NCBI GenBank assembly: GCA_001599915.1
Contig: BCIG01000009.1
Location: forward strand, 1-64,000
Direction: 5' to 3'
Length of the DNA stretch: 64,000 nt
Origin: Symbiotaphrina buchneri
Lineage: Eukaryota > Ascomycota > Symbiotaphrinales > Symbiotaphrinaceae
Shown piece after piece: positions 21,276-31,868 of this stretch. The notes under the pieces were generated by a model. That model saw only the letters and a list, made by a program, of their open reading frames with translations, had not been told where the DNA came from and did no database searches. A program made the position numbers and the translations under genes. Position 1 is the first letter of the stretch, and each line of letters starts with the position of its first letter.

Positions 21276-23174
21276 TCATCCTCCCTCCCCGCCTCCCTCC
21301 CCAACCCCACTCCCAAAAACGCGAGCAACCCTACTCCTACGGTCCCAAACTATCTCGCCCGTACTCACTCTCCTAAAGTGCAGTATGCGATGCAATGGAA
21401 TGAACTCCTCGTCCGTATTATCCGGGCGCCAGTTTGTCACCGGCATCTCCAGCGGGCCCGCGAAGCGGTCTTCGTACCCGACGAGAAAGTCCGCGCCGTT
21501 GCCCAGTGATGGGTCCCAGCGCAGGCGGTTCAGGATGTCGGCTGCGGGGCGGAGTTTGGTTGGTGTTGATTTGCTGGTAGTGGACGTGGTTGCGGAGGAT
21601 GGGGTTTGGGGAGGTTTGTCGCCTCGTGGGGTAACTTTTGCGAGTTTTGAAGGTACGGTTTCGGCCTCTAGGGCTGTGTCGTCGAAGTCGTCGTCTCCAG
21701 TTGGTGGGGTGGTGCTGGTAGGCCAAGGGTGGGTATCTGCATGTAGATCTTGCGTTTCACTCGCCGGGACGAGGGAAGCATCGATCCAAGCCGTGAGGGG
21801 ATCAAAGTTATTCTCACTCGCCCTGGCTGTATCCATAAAGTCTTGGATCAACGCAACAAGCGCTTCTTCATCAAGACGGTCGCCATGGATATATGTCGAT
21901 ACCCCGATAAGGTAGCAGCCACTGTAAGGAAAGAATTTATCTGACACATCAGTCTGCGTGAACCGCGTCGGCCAAAGCCTGGTGTAGGTCTCTGGCTGTC
22001 TGTGACGGATCAGCTCCAGCAATGCGTATAGTCTACCTTCTAGCCAAGCCAGCGCTAGGCCTTTGCTAAGTGGCTGTTGCCAGTACTGGATATCAAACTT
22101 GATATATGTTTCGAATCCGCTGAGAAAACGTTCTGTGCAGGTCACCCTGTCTTCCAATGCTTCTTGCCACGTCACGTCATTGCTCGCGAGCAACGTCGAC
22201 GTTCGATTGAGCTCTCTGACAATCGTGTGGACCGCGTACTTTCTGACAGCCGCTGCAGCATTTTGCACAGGTGGGTGAAGGCTGGGAACTACCATTGATT
22301 CCCACGGCTCGCGTACGTGAGGCTTCGTCAAGGAGTACTTGCTGGGATGCGTGATGGTTGCGCTTGCGAAGTTGAAGATAGAGTAGTATCGAAAGAAGAG
22401 ACGAAGGATGGTGGTTTGTGGATTGTCCGCTCCTGCCTCTGGGATATTCCCGAAACGTTCTCGCAAATGCGAAACCATCAAGTAATGACTGTTGCATCAA
22501 GAGAACCGAATTGTGGGCCAAGCAGACCCCTGTTGGAAGCCCAGGTCATCACAGCACGGCGGGTCATTTCTCGACCAGCCAGTACATCGGCCAAGTAACG
22601 CATGTCAAGGAAAGAGTTTAGCTGTTTGAGGCTGTTGCGTGGCAAGTCAAAGAGCTCGTCATCCGAAGCCGCAGTAAGGACTTTTGGCCATCTGAAATCC
22701 AATGAGTTCGGATATCCTCGGCGAGAAATGGTACACTTACGTCTCAAGAATCCTAGTAGCAGCAATATACTGTAGCCTTACCTCCACAGCATCCATCTGC
22801 ATCTCAAGCTCCATCCCGCCATTGGCTTTCTTAATCACCCTCACACCTTAAATGCCGGCGTATGCAGTTTTGCTCAAGCGTTGCCTACACAGCGCAAGAA
22901 ATGTCTTGACGGAGACTGTACCCAAACAAAGTATGTCCATTGCATCCGCAGGCCTCCAGATGCGGATGCCATAAGGACCTATGGGCAGGAACTTGAATGA
23001 GACGGGAGCAGAGCGCTTTTCGTCTGGCACTTCGGATAACTCATCACGGATTATCTGCTCGATGCGCGAAAGCAGATGCTTGCGCTGTTGGATTTCTTCG
23101 TTCGTTGGAATTGCGCCATGCGCGTGTAGACAGGCTTCCAGATCGGCATCGCTGAGAGCAGTCAAGGAAGCCAT
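21276..23174 (-). pseudogene. Broken poly(A)-polymerase-like / MJ1316 RNA-end gene
   Basis: The order from the start at 23174 is: nucleotidyltransferase-like region (FKFLPIGPYGIRIW, then DAMDILCLG), central poly(A)-polymerase helices (DLPRNSLKQLNSF, WASNRGLLG), a long helical part, and a carboxy-terminal DUF504/MJ1316 domain (RLRWDPS, FLVGYEDRF, EFIPLHRILHF, IVWDR). MJ1316 is a proposed sensor of cyclic-phosphate RNA ends, known from fusions with RNA repair enzymes in eukaryotes. Two defects are visible: a TAA codon in frame at 22850-22848 within a still coding stretch (GI-stop-GVRVIKK), and a one-base frame change near 22479-22483 where the family pattern predicts ITLMVSHL. The first catalytic Asp of the DxD pair appears as Ala. 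Intron 22740-22692 is normal. Real decay or sequence error are both possible. Confidence 0.75.
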
Positions 23175-23844
23175 GATCGGTCGTGTGCAGGTGGTAGTGT
23201 GCTGATATGTTCAATGCTTCCTGTGAAAACGGACAGCGCGGGTCCATTCTATATCAAGGACAACCCAGACATGGGGTGTTTATAGTTGAACCAGGACGGC
23301 TTTTGCCCATCGAAATGCTTGTGGCGTTGACAGTGGCCTAGGATACCGTTCCACCAATCAACCTTGTTGGCACAAGCTGCTTAGCACAAAGCGATGACTC
23401 AACAGCCTACATCCTCGGCAGGACAAGAGTCACTGCAACTGAATGACACCGCAACAAGTTTTTGAAAGATTTGCTTGGCTCATCCACGTAATGTGCGAGA
23501 TGAATTGTTACGCAAGGGAGCGTTGGCGAGCTGCTGCAGCTGTGCCGTGTGAGTCAAATGTCGCATGGGCTCTGTAGGACCGTTCCTGCGGCATCCACCA
23601 CGACTCCCATTGGGGTTCATTGGCTTGATCATCCACTGGCATTGCACCTTCCTGACCAGGATTGGAACGGAAATGCTAGCAATTCGAAACGTTGACAAGA
23701 GGTCGCGACCGCTTTCGCGACCGCGTGCTCAGCCACCGCGGCGGACGGAAAGACTGTAAATCCGCGCCCGCGCAATCTCCGCGCGACTCTTCCACACCGG
23801 CAAAACGCACACGTCCGTCTCCCTGTCCCAGAGCCATCATCACC
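23175..23844. promoter_or_regulatory. Divergent promoter region
   Basis: 670 bp between the RNA-end pseudogene (minus) and the MYND gene (plus). The frame of the MYND gene is open upstream to 23692, but that part has no domain. No other gene is recognised. Confidence 0.4.
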
Positions 23845-25158
23845 ATGCCTTCATCCGGCGTCTGCACCATCTGCGGGCGTCCCAAAGTGCGGCGATGCGC
23901 GCGCTGCAAATCGACCGCCTACTGCAGCCTCGAATGCCAACAAACCGACTGGCCCGCGCACCACCTTCTCTGCAAAGCCTTCAGCAACAGCAGCGCAACC
24001 GAGCCCGAGCCGAACTTCCACCGGGCGCTCTACTTCCCAGACTACGAGGACGAGCCGCGGATCGTATGGGTATACTGCGAGCCGAGCATTGTCGGGCGCG
24101 ATGAGGAGCTTGCGGACATTGCGCCGTTCTTGACCAAGTTTGAGGACGATGCTGAGGTGCTGGAGGAGGGGCAGGTGAAGGTGGGCAAGTTGAGCGGCAG
24201 GCGTCCCGATGAGATGGTCCGCTTGACGGGCAATGCCCTGCGGGGGAGGGAGCAGAATGAGAACACGATTGAGATCTGGTTTAAGGCCCGCCCGCATGAT
24301 GAGAGCATGCGCGTCAATAACATCGTCTCTGCGTTCCGTCGGCGGCAGCCAGATGCCGCTGCGACCAGCTCGCCCTGGCGCGGTCCCGTACTGGTCCTCG
24401 CGCGCAAGGGCAACAGCAGCACAGGACCACTGCTTCAGTACGGCGATGCTACTCTGGTCGACTTCCGGGATGTCGTGGACTGGTTTGCTTTTTTCGACGA
24501 CCGCCACCAAGAAAGTCTCATCGATCCTCTAGGCGCGTATTCGGGGACCGTCGAGGCGCAGGATCTGCTGCGGCATTATATGCGCATCCGCAGTGCGGTG
24601 CGTGTTAATTGCCCAGGTCATATGGAAGCGAAGAAGTTGGACGAGGTTAGTTGGGTGACGGTGCCGTCTACGCATCCGATCTTTACGCCGGGAGCACATG
24701 AGCCGCTTGCGTTGCCTAAGAGGCTAGGTGTGACGCTTAGAGCGCAGCTGGCGTACCCTCCGGAGAAGAGTTTCAAGGATATCCCAGAGAAGAGCTCGGC
24801 ATTCCATGAAGGCAGTGTGGCGTCTATTTTATGCAAGGATATCCAGACCCCATCCGAAGATGCGAAGGACTCCTTCTTCAAAACAGACCAGAAGTGGGCT
24901 ACGGAAGAGGGTAGTCTGCTTGTGGTTGCTATGGACGAGGAGAACAAGTCACCCTCGGATATACTACCAAAGCAGCTCCTGCGGATTCCTGAATTCTACC
25001 GCGAGATAGTGGAGCCAGTGCTCAAAAAATGGCAGAATGGTAAGGCCAGTGCAGGGGACGTGTTGGCAATTTGCTCTAAAGAGAAGTTCGAGGACTATCG
25101 GGGCCTTCAAGAAGCGAAGGAGGAATGGGAGTATGATATGTTGGCCATGCAAGAGTGA
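23845..25158 (+). CDS. MYND zinc-finger protein
   Basis: A single exon of 437 residues. The MYND finger fills residues 7-43: Cys7, 10, 18, 21, 27, 31, His39 and Cys43 in CTICGRPKVRRCARCKSTAYC. MYND fingers bind proline-rich partner peptides. The rest, about 390 residues, has no SET domain and no known catalytic motif; a segment LVDFRDVVDWFAFFDDR and the final helices look globular. Similar MYND-plus-unknown proteins are abundant in Aspergillus. The start at 23845 has a good CACCATG context; 51 upstream codons are open but basic and unlike the family. Function unknown; probably a cytosolic or nuclear adaptor. Confidence 0.85.
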   Translation: MPSSGVCTICGRPKVRRCARCKSTAYCSLECQQTDWPAHHLLCKAFSNSSATEPEPNFHRALYFPDYEDEPRIVWVYCEPSIVGRDEELADIAPFLTKFEDDAEVLEEGQVKVGKLSGRRPDEMVRLTGNALRGREQNENTIEIWFKARPHDESMRVNNIVSAFRRRQPDAAATSSPWRGPVLVLARKGNSSTGPLLQYGDATLVDFRDVVDWFAFFDDRHQESLIDPLGAYSGTVEAQDLLRHYMRIRSAVRVNCPGHMEAKKLDEVSWVTVPSTHPIFTPGAHEPLALPKRLGVTLRAQLAYPPEKSFKDIPEKSSAFHEGSVASILCKDIQTPSEDAKDSFFKTDQKWATEEGSLLVVAMDEENKSPSDILPKQLLRIPEFYREIVEPVLKKWQNGKASAGDVLAICSKEKFEDYRGLQEAKEEWEYDMLAMQE

Positions 25159-25943
25159 CATCGCCGTTGGCAGTACTACGGTTACGCACAGGATGAAACT
25201 ATACATCAGAGAGGCCTTGTGGCCGCCGACAACGGAGTGTCAACTGGCTTGACTACTCCAGTAAGTACATACGGCGACGTCCAAGGCTTTCTCACGTCGG
25301 GCAGTGCTTTGAGTGCTGGACGCTCGGGCCCTCCCAACCCCGCACATGGTCACATAGACACACGCATACATATAACCTTATCTCTAAGCAGGACAAAGAA
25401 GAAGCGGGGAAGTCTTGGATTCCAGCGCAACTTGCGTCATGGCTGAAGAGTTGGTATATAGAAGCCAAAGCAAAATAATGGCGCTCCTGTGGGGAGAGCG
25501 GAGAGGGAGGGGGTGGGGTGTGGGGTATGCGCTGTTCTCGTACAAGGATCGAACAGAAGCTTTCTGACGATGCATCGATGCTGTGCGCCAAGGTGCCCAT
25601 CGTCCCTGAAAATCAGGCCGCTAATGCAACCTCTTTGCCCCGATTGGTCCGTCGATGCTTCTTTGCGTGATGCAAATTGACAATAAAGTTCTCTCTTCGA
25701 CAGTTGCCATAGGCTAGTCGTCGTCAAATTTGCTGGACTTTGTTCCCGAGCACCTGGTTTGCCCCCAATCCCACTGCTTTCCCCGCTTTGCCCAGCCCTG
25801 GTGGCTTGCGACGTGCGATGACTCGGATGGATCATGGGAGTGTATAAGAGGCCCATCGCAATGAGCTTGTTGCCTCAGAGTTGCCCACTCACTGATCCAT
25901 CCCATCTGCAAGGCCACCCCCGACAAATACCCAGTCGCCCAAC
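25159..25943. other. Intergenic, promoter of the secreted lactonase-like gene
   Basis: 785 bp, no gene recognised. A G/A-rich patch lies at 25494-25525. TATA-like TATAAGAG at 25842-25849 lies about 95 bp before the next start. Confidence 0.5.
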
Positions 25944-27134
25944 ATGCCCTCCCTCCTATCACTCATCTCCCCAGTCCTCCTCCTCTCCGTCCCCTCTCTC
26001 TCGCAGCTGAACTCCATCGCCTCCATCCCACAACAAGACACGTACCTCCTGCCCGCCTCCTTCAAAGGGAACTACTCGGAGGGCTTCGTGGACATCTCCG
26101 CGAACGGGGACCCCGCGTCGAGCGTCCTCTCCGCCGCGTACAACGCCAGTTTCATCGCGTACGACAGCGAGTTCCTGTCCCTCCTGGGCTCCAGTCCCCA
26201 ACTGCAGCTCGTCGCGAACCGCTCCGAAGGCTTCGCCTACGAAGCCGGCATCTGGGTGCCTCCCCTGAACCAAGTCTGGTTCACCAGCCCCGTCAGCGAG
26301 GGCGCGTCGACGCTACAGATCCTCGACTTGAGCAACAACAGCATCTCGACACCGAACACGTCCGCGCCCGTGCTCATCCCCAACGGCGGGACATACTTCG
26401 CGGGCAACGCCTACGTCTGCGTCTGGGGCAACGCGTCCAACGCCGCGGGCATCCTCGCCATCAACACGTCCACCTTCGCCACCAGCACAGTCGTCAACTC
26501 ATACTTCGGTTTACCTCTAAACGGGCCGGACGACGTGACGTGGGCGAACGTCCCCGGCGCCGGGCAATTCATGTTCTTCACAGACCCAGACTTCTCGGCA
26601 GACCTAAACTACAGCGGCGCCGCGCAGCTGCCCAACGCAGTGTGGCGCTTCGACCCCCAGGCACAGACGCTGCTGCCCGTGGTGGCGCGGGCGGAGATCA
26701 CGATCCCGAACGGCGTCGCGGTTAATAAGAACGCGAGCAAGTTATACGTCACGGACACGCCTGTCTCGGAACTGCAGGGTGGCGGGCCCGGCACGACGAC
26801 GGGCTCGTCGGCCATTTATGAGTTTGAGCTGGATGAGACGGCGTGGCCGGTTAATAAGAGGTTGTTTGGCTTTGCGCGCACGGGGATTCCGGATGGGATC
26901 CATGTTGATGATTTTGGCCGCGTGTGGACGGGTGAGGGAGAGGGCATTGTGGTTAGGGCGCCGACGGGCAAGGTCCTCGGTCTTTTTAATAGGAATAGCC
27001 TGCTGGATGAGACGGAGGTGGCGATTGCGAATTTTGCGCTCGCCGGAGATACGCTGGTTGTGTTGGCCGTGGATCGTATTTGGACGCTGAAGTTGAATCA
27101 GACCGTTGTGAGTGCTGCGAGGTTTGAGCTGTAG
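25944..27134 (+). CDS. Secreted SMP-30/gluconolactonase-like lactonohydrolase
   Basis: A single exon of 396 residues. A signal peptide covers about residues 1-20 (LISPVLLLSVPSLSQ). The mature part has many N-glycosylation sequons (NYS, NAS, NRS, NTS, NNS). Beta-propeller repeats are recognisable by EGFAYEAGIWVPP, GPDDVTWANV, PNGVAVNKNASKLYVTD and GIPDGIHVDDFGRVWTGEGEG; the last two are the family's metal- and substrate-site blade patterns. This agrees with the fungal lactonohydrolase/SMP-30 family, which opens lactones such as aldonate or pantoyl lactones with a divalent metal ion. Length matches secreted fungal members. Its position before a secreted protease suggests nothing more than proximity. 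Confidence 0.88.
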   Translation: MPSLLSLISPVLLLSVPSLSQLNSIASIPQQDTYLLPASFKGNYSEGFVDISANGDPASSVLSAAYNASFIAYDSEFLSLLGSSPQLQLVANRSEGFAYEAGIWVPPLNQVWFTSPVSEGASTLQILDLSNNSISTPNTSAPVLIPNGGTYFAGNAYVCVWGNASNAAGILAINTSTFATSTVVNSYFGLPLNGPDDVTWANVPGAGQFMFFTDPDFSADLNYSGAAQLPNAVWRFDPQAQTLLPVVARAEITIPNGVAVNKNASKLYVTDTPVSELQGGGPGTTTGSSAIYEFELDETAWPVNKRLFGFARTGIPDGIHVDDFGRVWTGEGEGIVVRAPTGKVLGLFNRNSLLDETEVAIANFALAGDTLVVLAVDRIWTLKLNQTVVSAARFEL

Positions 27135-27353
27135 TCTATAGGCACTCCTATAGACGCTGGGTATTAAATGGGCAAGGACATAAGGGAGGGGCTGTGCACC
27201 AGGGTGAGAGACTGTTGGTGAGTTGCAGGAAGAAGGTGATGGGATGTTGCCGAGATGTTGCTCGGATGGACCTTTGGTATATATTGTTTATATATTATTG
27301 TATATACGGTCTTGAGTACATAAATTAGTATTGTATGTTCCTCTCATGACAAG

Positions 27354-28916
27354 CTAATATCTCTTTGGCGCAAACCCAACGCTCTTCATACCCAGATCAA
27401 AGACCACGAACTGGCTCTGAAAGAACGGGTCTCCCAGCACCGGCGCCTCCAACTCCGTCGACACAGACAGCAACGAGGTACACACTGTAGCAGGCACATA
27501 ATCAGCATCAGCCACCCCCATATTCCCCTATATCCAGCAACCGCAATTATAGAAAAGGGGAGGCTCCCAACTTACAGCCGTCATCCAAGTAGCTCTTCTC
27601 ACTGCTATACAGCAACCTGCCAGGCACCGTGACTTTGTGGTGACCATCAAACACCAACGTCAGGTCCGGGAGATCCGTTTCGTTGCAGGGGATGAAATAC
27701 TGCGCTACGCCGCCGCCGCCGTTGGTCGCGCCGGGCACGTGGGCGAAGTACTCCGTCACGGTTGCGTTGGGGAGGATGATGCCGTTTGTTCCAGTGTCTA
27801 TATCCCCATGACAGTCCAGTCAGTCAAAGGCCAGATCCCCGTCACATCACTTGTTCTTCCTTGGGAGCAATATCGGTGATACTCACCCACAATGGTATAA
27901 GCCGGCGTCCCATCGTCCAAGCTGCGCCCATCAATTTCCGCGCCCGTGACAGTGATGTTCCAGAAATGGTTGAAGGTGCCGGAGGGGTTAGACGGTGTGT
28001 AATACAGCTGGCCCGTGTATTTGGACTGATCGATATATCCGAACTCGTACGTGCTGGTGCCGCTGAGGTACAGATCCGCGGTCAGAACAGGCGCGTCCAT
28101 TAAAGGCAGTGCGGCCTCGAAGAAGGACTGATATATGCCGGCGGGCGAGACTACACTCCACAGGGTCAGGCTGATCCTTTGGGGATTTCAAGATTAGCTT
28201 TGAAAGGGGGCTTACAATCCTGCGCCCAGCACGACACCCTACCCACCTCCATCAGCATCGTAAACATCTCACACCTCGCCCTTACTGCCAGAGCACAGGA
28301 GGCACTGGGGCAGTACAAACCATAATCCCATCAATGCATACTCATACATAATACTGCCCTCCAACCCCGTCGCCAGCCCAAACGTCTGATTCTCCACCGT
28401 CAGGCCGCCCACTTCAAACGTCTCTTTGCCCACACCTCCAAACACGCTTCCTCCACCACTATAATCCGCACCCAACCACTCCGCGCCAGTATCGGTCAAG
28501 TTCACGAACGTCAGCGACAGCGCTGGATCGTACGTCGTCCGGTTCAGTGGCGTCAGCGAGCCGTTTGCGCTGCAGCATTGCTGGGCGGAGGAGGTGAAGG
28601 CCCATCTAAGAGCGCGAGCGGAGCGTGGTTAGACTGAATTGCCAGATAAAAAGAATAGAGTGGGATGGAGGAGGCTGGCTTACAGGTCGTACGAGCCAGT
28701 GTCGAGGAGGAGATTAAGTGTTTGCCCGCCGACGGAGACGGGGATCACGTAGCTGAAGTAGGAGAGCGGGTACGAGCCTGGGCCTACGATCGTAGCGGGG
28801 ACGGGACCGGAAGTCTCGTCCTGGTGGGTGCGCGGCTTAAGGTTGGTATGGTGTTGTGTGGGCGATGCAGTGGCTTGCAGGGCAAACAGTAGGAAAAGGA
28901 TTGAGGGTGCCCGCAT
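27354..28916 (-). CDS. Secreted pepsin-like aspartic protease (A1 family)
   Basis: Five exons (28916-28684, 28605-28321, 28170-27887, 27797-27576, 27484-27354) give 384 residues, phases consistent. A signal peptide (residues 1-18, SILFLLFALQATASP) leads to a short pro-region. The two active-site motifs are DTGSYDL (end of exon 1) and DTGTNGI, the latter created by the exon 3/4 joint. The end VFDLGMKSVGFAPKRY is typical of A1 proteases. DTG-S-Y in place of the common DTGSSD is unusual. The exon 2/3 boundary is the least sure: intron 28320-28171 (150 bp) uses a GTTTGT donor and yields ALMGLCLTLW where the family has a DG(I/L)xGLG-type loop. Likely secreted, acid-active. It is tail-to-tail with the lactonase gene (219 bp apart). 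Confidence 0.82.
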
Positions 28917-30748
28917 CGTGAGATTGGCTTGAATGAGTATGGGGATCTGAAGCCCTGGAAGCCTACGGTGTGGTCCTGGAGAAGAAGGGAAGATATAGCG
29001 GCGCACTTGATTAGTATACAGAAAAAGCAATGTTTCACTGCACGGTGAGATTATGTGTTTGCTTTTTACGTGGGCTGAGTCAAGGTTATGAAGATCTTCG
29101 GTGATTGAGGACTGGAGGCCTGGAGCTACTGCACGGGGCGGCCGCTATCTGAGACATTGAGCAGGCGTGAGCGGGCGTTTAGAACCTTGCTTACAATGAG
29201 GAGTCGCCCTGACTCAAGATTAGCGATCTTGTTAAGTATACGATCGAGAACTTTGCTGTGAACTGTTCGAATAATTTGCCAATATCCCTGATATATATTG
29301 GCTGTGATGTATCTCCGTGCTTGAGGAATTGAACTCAAGAGAACTGGAAATCAGTGGGGTGGGTCATGATATGAAGGCGAAAAATCAAAGAAGATATCTA
29401 TCGAGAACCTGGACAATGCAGTCAAGGTTCATCTTCATGGTACGGCTTAGTGAATTGTAACAAGGGGCTTTACAGGCTTGCCGTAGAGGAGAAAGAGCCA
29501 AAAGAAAGGCTGTTTACCTGTACCACTGCTGCGTTCTGTGGTGTGGAACACAGCCGACGTTGACCAACACTATACATTCAACACGAACATGACGAAAATT
29601 CCCCTTCTGACGATTTCTATATGGACGGTTGAATATTACCGCATTCTTGTTATTTCCCACATTTCCCATCCTTTCCCATACCACCCCTTTTCCCCCATGG
29701 GAGCACGAATCAGATCGAACCATACAATCCTGTTGTTAGCTGACACATACGCCCTCCGGCCCGCGCCGGCACGGGAATTTCTCGGGGCACGCGGGCGGGA
29801 ACTTGTTCCCACCGAAAACGCGCACCACCCCGGGTTTCGCTACCGGATCACCCCAGATCCTCACGCCACTGCCCCCGTCCGTTCATTCGGCGCCCGCTGG
29901 GCGCCCAGAGAAAGCCCGCAAAAGCGCATCCGACCAATCATTGTTCAGTGCGCCGAACGCAAAGTCTCTCGACCGAGTCACGAGTCTGCGCTTGCTTGGT
30001 TGCGCAATTCCACGGTACGTAAATGTGGGGAGATGCTTAGTGCAAGGACCTTACGCAAGGAAAGGCCAGGCCAAAGCATGGTGGTCTGAGCATGACGGAC
30101 GCCCTTCCAATTGCGCCCAGGCCACACGTGCCTCGCGCCGGTTCGTGCAATGTGCGTGACTGCGAGAAGCGTCCAGAGGGCTGGATTTATTGCGGGGTAC
30201 GGACTACGTAAGGGTTTTTGCCACGGTTGGCTGGCTGGTGCTGGTGCCGGCCCAATAATGGTGCGCAGGGGGAGACCGCACAGGTTGTGGGTGTCACGCC
30301 ACGGGAGAGGCGAGTGGGGGCGGTACAGGCATATATTATCAGGAGCGCAGATGGTGTGCTAGGAAAGGAATAAATCCATCATTGCACGAATTACATACTC
30401 TTAAAAGGAGAAATCCTACGAGAGACATCGAAATTGCAATTCAAGGATATCACATATCATCCTTCGACGGTGATCAGAAAACATACAACTGTTACACCTG
30501 CGTGCCACCGTTGAGGTCATATCTCTCTCTATATACACGCACGAGACAAAGATACGGACTCGATTGGTAGAGACCGAGACCGAGACAGAGACAACTACAC
30601 AACTACATAACTGGCTGTTAGCAATAGGTCCGTACGGCAACCCCCTAACCCTCACTGAGACTAACATATCACGCTCAGCAGGCCATCCTACATCTCATTC
30701 ACAACCAAAACACTCCTCCACCTCAATCACACCTACATACACACAACC
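28917..30748. other. Long divergent intergenic region, nothing recognised
   Basis: 1.83 kb between the protease (minus) and the duplicated-domain gene (plus). GC rises at 29750-30300. No conserved frame, RNA gene or clear repeat was found. Confidence 0.45.
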
Positions 30749-31513
30749 ATGTCCTCGCCACAAATGCTGCACCATCTCCGCCGAACCTCCATCCCTCTCC
30801 CTCCCAGCAGCACCTCCGACACCTCTCCTCCTCCACGCTCAACCTGCGAGATCCACGGCACCTACACCGACTACGAAGCCGCGCGCGCCGCCGCACACGC
30901 CCTGCTGCATCCACCCTCCCCGCACACACCACACTCCTCCTCATCCGCAACAACCCGAGCCTTCGAGACCAAAGACGGCCACTTGGACGTCGGGCAACTG
31001 CACGGCATCAACGGCGTGCCGCTGACGCGGATCCGCTCGCGCGGCGGCACGGGGTACGAGGTCGTCGTCGAGACGGGCTGGAACACCCCCGGACTCAGGG
31101 GCGACGAGCAGGGCCGTGTCTTGCAGGAGCTGTGGTATGTCATCCAGCGCACGGTGCGGCATCCGCGCTCGCGCCCGCTGCGTGAGCCGAGCGATCAGAC
31201 GCAGAAGCAGCAACATCCCACTAAAGATAAGGAGCACCCGCAAGAGCAGCCGCAAGAACAAGTCCACGAAGAAACCGAAATCGTCGGCACGCACCTCAGC
31301 CGGGCGGGCGCGGAGCAGGCCGCCCGGGACGTCCTGCGCGGCGAGGAGCGCGAGGGACGATTTCAGGTGTACGAGGAAAACCATGGCCAGCCCGGCTGGA
31401 AGTATGGCGACGAGGTGCTTGTGCGCGCGGTTACCGTTGCCCCCGATGGTGTTGGTGGCGAGGAGGTTACTGTTAGCTTGTGGCATAAGCCCGAGGAGGT
31501 GCAGGAGGGGTGA
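30749..31513 (+). CDS. Unrecognised protein with an internal duplication
   Basis: A single exon of 254 residues, no signal peptide or membrane segment. Two copies of a module of about 75 residues can be seen: copy 1 begins IHGTYTDYEAARAAAHALL and ends TGYEVVVETG; copy 2 begins IVGTHLSRAGAEQAARDVL and ends YGDEVLVRAVTV. They are joined by a charged, Gln-rich linker (residues about 145-180). Each module has a helix starting with (Y/S)xxAxAAA and a final strand with E/V alternation. I do not recognise the family. The reading frame, ATG at 30749 after a CAACC leader, and codon use support a real gene. Function unknown. Confidence 0.7.
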   Translation: MSSPQMLHHLRRTSIPLPPSSTSDTSPPPRSTCEIHGTYTDYEAARAAAHALLHPPSPHTPHSSSSATTRAFETKDGHLDVGQLHGINGVPLTRIRSRGGTGYEVVVETGWNTPGLRGDEQGRVLQELWYVIQRTVRHPRSRPLREPSDQTQKQQHPTKDKEHPQEQPQEQVHEETEIVGTHLSRAGAEQAARDVLRGEEREGRFQVYEENHGQPGWKYGDEVLVRAVTVAPDGVGGEEVTVSLWHKPEEVQEG

Positions 31514-31868
31514 GGAGAGTGGTGATGGAGGGTTTTCTGGGTTCAGGGAATTGTGCAGCATCCGCTGGGGTTTTGATTTGTTGAATGCGGGCTAGGAAAG
31601 GGAAACAGTGGGAGCGGGGAATGGGACCAGCGGCTTTGCATGTGCATCGGCTTGCGAGTTGTAGGCTCGGCCTTGACGGAATTGGTTTCATTGTGCTTGT
31701 GAGCTTTGTAGATAAGTCTATCGTCATGTTTCTCCAAATTGAAAGGCTAGATCATCGATATACAATTACCATTTGACTGAAAAGGCGAGAATAATTCCTG
31801 AATTATATCATCTATATTCCTCAAAATATCATTGACAATGGCAGAAATGTCATACAAACGCCCTCGCC
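31514..31868. terminator. Convergent intergenic region
   Basis: 355 bp between the ends of the duplicated-domain gene and the potassium channel gene. AT-rich right part (31740-31840); no gene. Confidence 0.4.

Noticed and set aside
22840-22900. Intron that would remove the TAA at 22850-22848 of the MJ1316 gene
   Set aside because: A 42-nt GTAGGC..AAG intron can be drawn, but it would delete RQRLSKT, which fits the family; a true stop or a sequence error explains the data better.
7685-25158. Extending the tailoring set to the MJ1316 and MYND genes
   Set aside because: Their families have no link to metabolite pathways, so the set is ended at the glycosyltransferase-like gene.
28200-28330. 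Extra mini-exon (GVVLGAG) between exons 2 and 3 of the aspartic protease
   Set aside because: It has GT..AG neighbours, but its phase does not agree with exon 2; one 150-bp intron keeps the frame.
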